From positions 1 to 64,000 of the forward strand of contig CAKSFN010000013.1 in assembly GCA_934454405.1 (NCBI GenBank): a DNA stretch of 64,000 nt, in the 5' to 3' direction. This document shows, piece by piece, positions 33,409 to 42,300 of the stretch; within the stretch, counting starts at the first letter, position 1; every line of letters starts with the position of its first letter. The position numbers and the translations under genes are program-made. The notes beneath the pieces were generated by a model. It did not search any database, was not told the DNA's origin, and worked only from the letters and a program-made list of their open reading frames with translations. Source of the stretch: an uncultured Eubacteriales bacterium (GTDB taxonomy: Bacteria; Bacillota; Clostridia; Oscillospirales; UBA644).

Positions 33409-35040
33409 TTATTCGGAATAAGAAGTTCCGAGTATTATCTTGCCCTCGCCCTGCGACTTCTTGAAAGCAACGTAATCCTCGTAGTTGCCCTTTCTGTCAA
33501 TCATTCTGTCGGGCGTGAGTTCTATAACTCTGTCCGCGACGGTGTTCACTATTTCATAGTCGTGCGACATAAACATAACATTGCCCTTAAACGCCGAAAG
33601 CCCGTTGTTGACAGCGGTTATGGATTCAAGGTCGAGATGATCCGTCGGACGGTCGAGAATAAGCATATTGGAGCCGAAAAGCATCATTCGGGAAAACATA
33701 CATCTCGCCTTTTCGCCGCCGCTCAGCACGCGAACCTCTTTGTAAACGCTTTCGTTTGAAAAAAGCATTCTTCCGAGGAAGCCGCGCAGATATGTTTCCG
33801 TCTGATCCTTTGAATACTGCCTCATCCAGTCAAGAATGGAAAGGGTGCAACCGTTAAAGAACGACGAGTTGTCATGCGGGAAGTACGAGAAGGTTATGCT
33901 CTGTCCCCATTTATACGAGCCGGCGGCAGGCTCCGCATTGCCGACAAGAATTTCGAAAAGCGCTGTTATCGACATCTCGTTTCCGACAAAAGCGATTTTT
34001 TCGCCCTTGTTCACGGTGAAAGTCACGTCCTTAAAAAGCGCGGTTCCGTCGGGCGCGGTCGCCGAAAGATTTTCAACGAAAAGAATATCCTTGCCCGCCT
34101 CTCTGTCCATATCGAACCCGATAAACGGGTAGCGGCGGCTTGAAGCGGGAATTTCCTCGACGGTCAGCTTGTCAAGAAGCTTCTTTCTTGCCGTTGCCTG
34201 TCGGGACTTCGATTTATTTGCGGAAAAGCGGGATATAAACTCCTGCAATTCCCTTATTTTTTCTTCGTTTTTCTTGTTCTGCTGTTTCAGCACGCGCTGC
34301 ATAAGCTGGCTTGACTCATACCAGAACTCATAGTTGCCGACATACATCTTGATTCCGCCGTAGTCGATGTCAACGATGTTCGTGCAGACGTTGTTGAGGA
34401 AGTGACGGTCGTGGCTGACAACCAGAACGGTGCCGAAATAATCACTCAAAAAGTCTTCAAGCCAAGCCACAGCCTCGATATCGAGACCGTTCGTGGGCTC
34501 GTCAAGCAAAATGATCTCGGGATCGCCGAAAAGCGCCTGCGCAAGCAGAACCTTAACCTTTTCACTTTCTTTCAGTCCCGACATCTGCTCATAAAGCGCG
34601 CTTTCGTCAAGTCCGAGCCCCTGTATAAGCTTTGACGCGTCGGATTCGGCCTCCCACCCGTTCAGTTCGGCAAATTCACCTTCAAGCTCGGACGCCTTTA
34701 TTCCGTCCTCCTCGGAAAAGTCCTCCTTTGCGTAAAGAGCGTCCTTTTCCTTCATTATTTCATAAAGACGCCCGTTGCCCATTATTATCGTGTCGAGAAC
34801 TGTAAATTCGTCGTATGCGAAGTGATCCTGTTTAAGAACCGAAAGTCTCGTTTTTTCGGGAATGGATACCGTTCCCTTTGTCGGTTCGAGCTCGCCGCAT
34901 ATCATTTTCAGAAAAGTCGATTTTCCCGCGCCGTTTGCGCCGATTATGCCGTAGCAGTTGCCCGGAGTGAATTTCAGATCAACGTCCTTGAAAAGTACCT
35001 GACCTCCGAAATTAAAGGTCACATCGGAAACAGTTATCAT
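33409..35040 (-). CDS. ABC-F family ATPase, YbiT/YkpA-like, with degenerate second ATP site
   Basis: 543 residues, two nucleotide-binding domains without membrane helices, joined by the ABC-F linker (QEFISRFSANKSKSRQATARKK). NBD1 has an intact Walker A (GANGAGKST, 34-42) and LLDEPTNGLD. In NBD2 the Walker A position reads FVGNEMSITALF with no GK[ST], and the Walker B Glu is replaced by Arg (LILDRPTDHLD, near 461), while the signature LSGGEKAR and the switch His (MSHD) remain. ABC-F proteins act on the ribosomal E site. Here one of the two composite ATP sites is probably non-hydrolytic. The ATG follows AAGGAGA. Confidence 0.88.
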   Translation of the reverse strand: MITVSDVTFNFGGQVLFKDVDLKFTPGNCYGIIGANGAGKSTFLKMICGELEPTKGTVSIPEKTRLSVLKQDHFAYDEFTVLDTIIMGNGRLYEIMKEKDALYAKEDFSEEDGIKASELEGEFAELNGWEAESDASKLIQGLGLDESALYEQMSGLKESEKVKVLLAQALFGDPEIILLDEPTNGLDIEAVAWLEDFLSDYFGTVLVVSHDRHFLNNVCTNIVDIDYGGIKMYVGNYEFWYESSQLMQRVLKQQNKKNEEKIRELQEFISRFSANKSKSRQATARKKLLDKLTVEEIPASSRRYPFIGFDMDREAGKDILFVENLSATAPDGTALFKDVTFTVNKGEKIAFVGNEMSITALFEILVGNAEPAAGSYKWGQSITFSYFPHDNSSFFNGCTLSILDWMRQYSKDQTETYLRGFLGRMLFSNESVYKEVRVLSGGEKARCMFSRMMLFGSNMLILDRPTDHLDLESITAVNNGLSAFKGNVMFMSHDYEIVNTVADRVIELTPDRMIDRKGNYEDYVAFKKSQGEGKIILGTSYSE

Positions 35041-35071
35041 CCGTCATTCTCCTTAAAATGTAATACGCTTT

Positions 35072-35100
35072 ATTTTAGCACAGTTTTTCCCGTTTTGCAA
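35072..35100 (-). promoter_or_regulatory. Promoter of the ABC-F gene
   Basis: On the minus strand TTGCAA-N17-TAAAAT, 31 bases upstream of the start codon, with the same TGTGC extension before the -10 as other promoters in the window. Confidence 0.6.
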
Positions 35101-35180
35101 CGAATACGGCAAAGTGTCGCAATTTGTTCAATGCAAGAGCCTTTCCGCGTATACCCTTTTGAAAAAAACCGTTCCGCGTA

Positions 35181-35446
35181 AAGGGGCTGTAAAAAAAACG
35201 CAAGTTTTTTTTACAGCCCCTTTGGGGATAGGAAAAAAGGTTCAGAATGGGTGAATCGAATCCGAAGGCGTACATAGGTACGTCGAGAGGTGAGATTCGC
35301 CCGTAGCAAAAAAGGCGTATTAAAACCTTATTTTATGAAAAAATATAAAAATCGCTGTTTTGAGTCGTTTTGTTTATCTTTTAGACTATTGCTTTTTTAT
35401 ATTTTTCAGCCTTTTTTGCGGTCTGGGCTTTTTTTACATCCCCTTT
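35181..35446. mobile_element. MITE-like element, copy 2 (inverted relative to copy 1)
   Basis: About 266 bases, the reverse complement of 28931-29197 with only a few differences and small indels. It carries the same terminal AAGGGGCTGTAAAAAAAA and TTTTTTTACATCCCCTTT ends. It lies between the ABC-F promoter and the 3' end of the secreted protein at 35462. The GGGGCTGTAAAA hairpin end faces the ABC-F gene. Confidence 0.75.
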
Positions 35447-35461
35447 CGATTGAAGGTGCTG

Positions 35462-38400
35462 TTAAGATATCGTTGATGAAACGTTTGATTCCGTCAGGTT
35501 CGGGCAGCTTGCGTGAGCCTTGTATGCCGCAATATACTGTTTCATCATATTGTAATACTTCGCGCCGTGACCGCCTGTCATGGGTTCTATGTCGCGGCTG
35601 TATTCACGGTTGTAGTTATCCGTGAACGTCGGGGACGAAGTTGAGCCGTAGTTCTGCGCAACCCATTCGTTCCACCATGCAAGAACCACTATCTTGGGTC
35701 TGACATTGAAGGCGTTCTGCCACTGGGTGTGGAAGGTGGCGCCGTTCTTTCTTCCCGTTGCGGTGCTTGTATTTGTCATATACGTCTGCTGCATTGCGGG
35801 AGCGACGGGCATTTCCTCATAATAGGTTTTGCCGGTCGAAGGATCGGTCGAACCGCGTCTCGGCTGATTGTTGTTTTTGAGGATATAGCTCCAATCGGTC
35901 GTCGGACGAACCGTTTGAAGTCCCCACATCGTTCTGTAAGTGAACAGCGTGTGGCAGTAAGCCGGAAGATTTGATTCGGTCGAGCCCTGTGTCGAAGTGG
36001 TCGAGCCCGTGCCGAGAACGAGCGGCTTTGCAAGACCGTTGTTATCGTTGACAAGATATACAAAGAGATCCTTGTATTTATCCTTGCTCAGGAATTGAGA
36101 ATTGATTCTTCCGAATATTGACCACGTTTCATCGTCCGTGTTTTTGTTCCAGAACACGATATACGGAGTTTTAAGTCCCTCGGAACGCATTTGCAGGCAG
36201 GTATCGAGAAGCGCCGTCACGCTTGACGTGATAACGCTGTCCCAGTAGGTCTGCTGAGAAACGGAAGCGTTTATCGTTGCATCGACGATAGCGGAGGAAG
36301 CGTTTGTGTTGTCGAGGATGATAAAGTCAACCCCGGCGTTCGAAAGCTGCGTCATGTGAGTTCTTATAACGCTCGCGCTGCTGCTCGAATAATATCCGAG
36401 AGCCGGCTTTGCCCAGTAGTGGTACATCGGGTAGGGACCGAAAACATTTGTGGACCCGAGAATTTCGGTGACGTTATAATATGTTCCCGCGTTGTAGATG
36501 TTTGCATAGTCGTGCCAGGTCGAATAGCAGATGCCGACAAGGTCTTCCTTGAAGGTTATGTCGAGACCTCTTGTGGATTCGACATAATTCGGATACCTTC
36601 TTCTCATATAGGCTATATATTCGGAATCCTGCGTTGCGGCGGTTACGTTTACGGTGCAGGTCGCTTCAACGCCGTCAACGGTCGCAGTAAGAACCGCGGT
36701 GCCCGCGCCGTTTGCGGTTATGGTTCTGTCCCAAACGGTCGCAACGCTGCCGTTGGAGGTTCTCCACGTAACGGTTTGATTCGTCGCGTCGGACGGTGTT
36801 ATCGTAACCGTTACGGTTGCGGTCTCACCGACTGTCATATTGACGGTCGAGGGACTTACGGAAACGCTTTGTACGGGGATTTCGGGGTTGGGAAGCTGCT
36901 CGGCAATAACGATATTCGACTGCTTGCCGAATACGAGAGTATTGTCAAGCGTTCTCCAATAGGGAACGACCGAAATCGTTGAAGAATATGCCGAGGAGGG
37001 AACGTTCGCAAGAACAAACGTCATAAAGTATTTTGAAGAGGAGCATATATCGGAAGGTCTGTACGTAACCGCAAGATCGCCGTTGCTTGCGCTTATCGCG
37101 CTGTAAACGCGGCGCGTATCAACATTTACGGTTTTTCCGCCGTAGGTGATTCTGAATCCGACGCGCGAATACATATCCGAATCAACGGTCGTTATAAGTC
37201 TGAGATTGACCGACGCGGAAGCCGTAGTCGATCCCGACGAAAGCTGACCTCTTACAACAAGAACGTCCTTATCAACGAATTTTGCATACGCAAGTCCCGT
37301 GTCCGCGGTATAAGGCTCGGTGAAGTCTTCGTCGACGAACCAGCCCGCGAACAGCTTGCCCGTCAGTTCGGGGTACGTTCCGCTCGCCTTGTATTCGGAA
37401 ACGTCTATTCTTGTATCGGGTTTTGCAACATTGACGGTAACCTGCGCGGTTTTTCCGTCAACGGTCGCCGTCAGGGTCGCCGAACCCTCGCCCGTCGCCG
37501 TGATCGTTCTGTTCGAAACGGTTGCGACGCCGCTGTTCGACGTCGTCCACGCAACGTTCTGATCGGTTGCGTCCGACGGAGTTATAGTTACCGTTACCGT
37601 CGCCGTTTCGCCGATAGTGAGATTGACAACGCTCGGAGTTACCGTTACGCTTTGAACGGGAATGTTTGCAACGCCCACGGTATAGGTTGTGAAGGACGTG
37701 CCGTTGAGGTTGGTCGTGCCCGTGGTGTAGCCGTATCCCGAAGCGCAGTTCGGAACGGACATATATGTGCCGGAAGTCAGTCCGGAGTTGTTTGCAACAA
37801 CGAATTTGCCGCCGCCGGAGGTAGAGTCAAGTCTCGCGATTTTGCCGGAAGCGATAGAGTTTTTGATTGTGTTGAAGCTTGATTTGTAGGATGTGAAGTC
37901 AAAGGTACCGCCGCTTATCGAACCGATGGTTCCGTTGTTGATAACGCCGTTAAACGTACCGCCGGTGATTGAGTTTATCTTGGAATCGGTATCGACTTTA
38001 AGACCCGCGGTTCCCGTGGAGGTAAATGTACCGCCGCTTATCGTTCCGACCGTACCGCCGTTGCTTATCCAAAGACCGTTACCGCCGGAACCTCCCGTAA
38101 AGGTGCCGCCGTTTATCGTGTTGATAACGCCGCTGTTTGCAACCCATACCGCATCGTTCTGGGTGGAGGTTACAGTGGTGTTTCCGCCGATAGAGCCTAT
38201 CGTTCCCCGCGTCCAGATACCGTAGCCGTTAACGGAACTGAAAGTCGAGTTTGTTATCGTGTTGACGGTTCCGACCTTCGACGTATAGTTTCCGCCCATA
38301 CCGACGAGAAGTGCCGAGTTCTTATTGTTTTCAGTCGCAGCCGCGGAGCTCGTGTTTTTAACGGTCGAGTTCTCAATCCTGTCGATAACGCCGGTGCCCT

Positions 38401-39073
38401 GAACGTGAAGTCCTGCGCCCTGAGACGCAGTCTGCGCGGTGGAATTCGTGAAGGTCAGCGTTCCGCCCGTCTGGAAAACCGAGTCATAGTTTCCCGAAGT
38501 CGCGCGATGATCGAGAAGTATATTGGTAAAAGTAAGATTACCCTTGCTCAATATCACGAGGTCGTCGGTCGCCGCGCTCTTGTAAATAGTTCCGACGGAG
38601 CTGCCCGTGCCCGTATACGGCGCGGAATCGGAATAGGCTTTACCGTTTATAATCGTTGTGTTCGCCTGATTGTGATTATAAACGAGAGACGCCGTTCCGT
38701 AGCGGTAGCCCTGCATATAAATATATGCGGGCGCGGAAAGGGGACGCATCGTGCCGGATGTGTATCCTTCCACGTTCTGATTGAATTTTTCGAAATACGC
38801 GGGTTTGGAAGCATAGTTTTCCGTATCGCCGAATGCCGTGACAAGGTTGATTCTGTAATTGATATACGACGAAGAAACGTTTGAAGACGTTATATATCCG
38901 CCGTAACCCAGAGAGTAGAACCAGCCGTCACACGCGGCGCCCGAGGTAGCCGCATAGCCGATGTCTATCGGAACCGACGCCGCCGCGCTCGAAATCGAAA
39001 AACCGACGGTCAGCGACAGCGCCATCGCAACGAACAGCACGGTTGCCAACAGTCTTTTGAACTCTTTTTTCAT
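35462..39073 (-). CDS. Large secreted protein: beta-helix, two Big_2 domains, GH99-like hydrolase domain
   Basis: 1203 residues. Signal peptide about 1-32. Residues ~100-465 form a parallel beta-helix with GGTF/GGTV-type turns (TINGGTFTGGSGGNGLWISN). Big_2 Ig-like domains lie at about 471-548 and 731-809. Between them is a beta-rich module starting near GKLFAGWFVDEDF. The C-terminal ~380 residues (from VGICYSTWHDY) look like a GH71/GH99-type (beta/alpha)8 domain: MYHYWAKPALGYY, NAGVDFIILDNTN, YIVFWNK and LAWWNEW near 1134, with candidate acidic residues in D-N-T-N and N-E-W. The substrate may be an alpha-linked glycan. No LPXTG or SLH anchor is seen. The start follows AAGGAGTTCTTGCT. Confidence 0.75.
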   Translation of the reverse strand: MKKEFKRLLATVLFVAMALSLTVGFSISSAAASVPIDIGYAATSGAACDGWFYSLGYGGYITSSNVSSSYINYRINLVTAFGDTENYASKPAYFEKFNQNVEGYTSGTMRPLSAPAYIYMQGYRYGTASLVYNHNQANTTIINGKAYSDSAPYTGTGSSVGTIYKSAATDDLVILSKGNLTFTNILLDHRATSGNYDSVFQTGGTLTFTNSTAQTASQGAGLHVQGTGVIDRIENSTVKNTSSAAATENNKNSALLVGMGGNYTSKVGTVNTITNSTFSSVNGYGIWTRGTIGSIGGNTTVTSTQNDAVWVANSGVINTINGGTFTGGSGGNGLWISNGGTVGTISGGTFTSTGTAGLKVDTDSKINSITGGTFNGVINNGTIGSISGGTFDFTSYKSSFNTIKNSIASGKIARLDSTSGGGKFVVANNSGLTSGTYMSVPNCASGYGYTTGTTNLNGTSFTTYTVGVANIPVQSVTVTPSVVNLTIGETATVTVTITPSDATDQNVAWTTSNSGVATVSNRTITATGEGSATLTATVDGKTAQVTVNVAKPDTRIDVSEYKASGTYPELTGKLFAGWFVDEDFTEPYTADTGLAYAKFVDKDVLVVRGQLSSGSTTASASVNLRLITTVDSDMYSRVGFRITYGGKTVNVDTRRVYSAISASNGDLAVTYRPSDICSSSKYFMTFVLANVPSSAYSSTISVVPYWRTLDNTLVFGKQSNIVIAEQLPNPEIPVQSVSVSPSTVNMTVGETATVTVTITPSDATNQTVTWRTSNGSVATVWDRTITANGAGTAVLTATVDGVEATCTVNVTAATQDSEYIAYMRRRYPNYVESTRGLDITFKEDLVGICYSTWHDYANIYNAGTYYNVTEILGSTNVFGPYPMYHYWAKPALGYYSSSSASVIRTHMTQLSNAGVDFIILDNTNASSAIVDATINASVSQQTYWDSVITSSVTALLDTCLQMRSEGLKTPYIVFWNKNTDDETWSIFGRINSQFLSKDKYKDLFVYLVNDNNGLAKPLVLGTGSTTSTQGSTESNLPAYCHTLFTYRTMWGLQTVRPTTDWSYILKNNNQPRRGSTDPSTGKTYYEEMPVAPAMQQTYMTNTSTATGRKNGATFHTQWQNAFNVRPKIVVLAWWNEWVAQNYGSTSSPTFTDNYNREYSRDIEPMTGGHGAKYYNMMKQYIAAYKAHASCPNLTESNVSSTIS

Positions 39074-39216
39074 AGCAAGAACTCCTTCCGTGTATGAAAT
39101 AAAATTTTTTCTTCAGATGGAATGAAAATATCGGATTTTCCGCGAAGGGCAAGCGCTTTTACGGACTTTCCGCTCTTCCGCGCGCAGAAAACATACAATA
39201 AGTCTGCTTACTTATT

Positions 39217-39245
39217 ATAATACAATAGTTTTCCTTTTTTGTCAA
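39217..39245 (-). promoter_or_regulatory. Promoter of the beta-helix/GH99-like protein gene
   Basis: On the minus strand TTGACA-N17-TATTAT. The 5' leader to 39073 is about 135 bases, long but without a recognised motif. A separate perfect 11-bp inverted repeat (GTCGCCGCGAA / TTCGCGGCGAC, 39279-39310) lies between this promoter and the 3' end of the next gene; it lacks a T run on the minus strand. Confidence 0.7.
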
Positions 39246-39335
39246 GAGAAATATAAATGCCCGACAGACCGCCGTTCCGTCGCCGCGAACGAAAACCCCT
39301 TCGCGGCGACTTTATCTCAAAGCGTTTTTTTGTTT

Positions 39336-42300
39336 TTATCCGAGATTAAGATTTGAACAGCCGTCAAAAGCGTAGGGCTTAACCGTCGCACCTGACGGAA
39401 TGTTTATCGTTTTCAGCGCCGCGCAGCCTTCAAAAGCGCTTTCCCCTATGGTTTTCACACCGTTATGGAGAACGACCGTTTCAAGCGAAACGCAGTCCTC
39501 GAAAACGGACGGAGAGAGTCTTTTCACTCCCGCGGGAAGAACCGCGCTCTTCAAAGACGAGCAGCCGAAAAATGCGTGAGAGCCTATCTCTGTCACCGTG
39601 TCGGGAAACTCGACGGAAACAAGGCTCGAAGCGCCCGCGAAGGCGTATCTGCCAACGGTTTTGATGCTCTCGGGAATAACGACCGTTTCAAGGTTTTCAC
39701 AACCTGCGAACGCATAATAGCCTATTGACGTGACGCCGTCGAGAACGGTGACCTTCTTTATGTCCGACGTATGCGCCTTCCACGGCGTATTCCCCGAAGT
39801 GAAGGAGTCCATTTTTCCGAAGCCCTTTATCAGAAGTTCTCCGTCGCCGTAAAGGGTGTATGCGGCGGAATCTCCGCAGGAGCCCTGCTCGACAACGGGT
39901 CTCGGGTCGGTAACGGTAACGGCGCAAACGGCATAAGCTCCGTCCGCTGACCTTGCCGTTATTTCGGCTGTTCCCTCGGATATCGCGACAACGACGCCGT
40001 TTTCAACGGTTGCGACCGTTGAATCCGAGCTTTCCCAGATAAGAGCCGCATTTGTCGCGTCGGACGGCGTAACCGTCGCGGTCAGCGCGAATACCGTTCC
40101 CGGAGTAAGCGAAAGCGAATCCCTGTCAACGGTCACGTCCTCCGCAAGAATGTAAGCGGAAGAAACGAATACCGCGCAATCCGCGCTCTTGTCCGCGACC
40201 GTCGCCGTTACCGTCGCTCTTCCCGCGCCGACGGCGGTCACCTTGCCGTTCAGAACGGTTGCAACGGATTCGTCGGAAGACGTCCAAGTAACGCCAGAGG
40301 CAGCCAAAAGCCCGTTATTCATCGTCGCGCGGAGAGTATATGTTCCGTTCGCATTCAGATGAAGCAGATTTGTGTTGAGAGAAAGATCCGTTGCCGACTC
40401 CCCGTTGAGAGTAACCGTTACCGTGCATATATCGCTCTTTCCGTCGGCGGTGGTCACCGTTACGTTCGCTTTGCCCACGCCGCGCGCGGAAACATTTCCG
40501 TCGGCGGACACTTCTATAACGCTTTCGTCATCGGAAGTCCATGTAACGGCTTTGTTCGTTGCGTTGACGGGAGCGATTTTTGAAGACAGCCCGAATACTT
40601 CGCCGACGCGAAGATCTAAGGTCGAAGCGGACAGCGTGACTTTGGAGGTCGAAACGTAAGACGAGGTAACCGTTACCGCGCATTCCGCAACGTGACCTCC
40701 CGCGCTTTCGGCCCTGATCGTCGTATTTCCCGCCGCAAGGCTGCTGACAACGCCGTTTTCGACGGTTGCGACCGTGGGCGACGTTGAAGTCCACGTAACC
40801 GTTTTATCCGCCGCGTTCGCAGGCAGAACCGTCGCAATCAGCGTAATATTCTCGCCGATGTTCATCGTCGCGGAGGTTCTGTCAAGAGTTATTCCCGTCG
40901 CGGGCACGGTAGAAGAAACCGTCACCGCGCAGGACGCGCTTTTGCCGCCCGCGGTTGCCGTTATCGTTGCGCTTCCCGCGCCGTTTGCGGTCACGACGCC
41001 GTCGTAGACCGTCGCGACGCTTCCGTTCGAGGTGGACCAGACAACGGTCTTATCCGTTGCGTTCGACGGATTTACCGTCGCCGTCAGCGTCAGCCTTTCG
41101 CCGACAAGCACGGAAGCGGATGTTCTGTTAAGGGAAACACTTGACACGGCGACCTCCGGGACGCCGCCCGTCGCGGTTTTTGCCGATATATCAAACTTGT
41201 TCAATCCGTTGTTGATGATTATCGACGGATAGTTTTTATAAGCATAGTCAAGGTCGAGACCCGAACTCTGAACGGAGCCGGAAAGAACCTTGCCGCCTCC
41301 GAGAGACGTATACTGCCACATTCCGTAAGCGCCCGTATACGAAACGGAATGCGGTTCGCCGTCGTTCGCGCCGTATTGAGCAACCCAGTGATCATAGGAA
41401 GTAAGCTGCGAATCGTCAATATAGCTCGTGAAGAAGGACGTGTATGTGTAAACGCCCGTATAGTATCCCGCGTTTCCAACATAGTCGCAGAAGGTTTTTA
41501 TCACTTCCGCGTTTGCGGTCTTTCTCGAAGTGGATTTCGCGTTGTCGTTCTCAAAATCGTACCAGACGGGATACGTAAAGTAACCGGGATATTTATTGAG
41601 CTCCGCCACAACGAGCTGCGCTTCGCGAAGCGCCGCGGAAGTCGTCGTCGCATAAGCGTAAAGATAAACGCCTATGTCTATGCCGGCGGCTCTCGCGCCC
41701 GCGATATTCGCCGCCCATTGACGGTCGTAAGTCAGCGTTCCCGTAGAATCGGTCACGCCGAGACCGAGCCTGATTATCGCAAACTCAACGCCGCTCTGCC
41801 TGAGCTTTGCCCAGTCTATCGTGCCCTGATGATGAGAAACGTCAACGCCCCATGCGGGAGAGGTGTAATCAGTTACCCGAACCGTTGCGCTGACCGATGC
41901 GGAGCCGCAGGAAGCTGTTACGGTCGCTTCTCCCTTCGCAACACCCGTCACAACGCCGTTCGAAACGGTTGCGACCGAAGTGTTCGACGACGCCCACGAA
42001 ACCGCGCCGCCGCTGCAGGTCGCGGTAAGAGTGACCGTTCCGCCTTTATTGACGGCGGCATAGCCCCTGTCTATCGTTATCGTTGCAGAGGTCGCCTGCG
42101 TTACCGTTACGGTGCAGGACGCGCTCTTGCCGCCCGCAGTTGCCGTAAGAACAGCCGTGCCGACGCCGTTTGCGGTTACGACACCGTTATAAACCGTGGC
42201 AACACTTCCGTTTGAAGTAGTCCATGTTATCGTTTTATCCGTTGCGTTCGACGGATTTACCGCAGCAACAAGTGTGCCCGTTCCGCCGACGGAAAGAGAA

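Noticed and set aside
39279..39310. 11-bp inverted repeat as terminator of the giant C39/GH25 gene
   Set aside because: There is no T run after it in the direction of that gene, so it is listed only as an inverted repeat.
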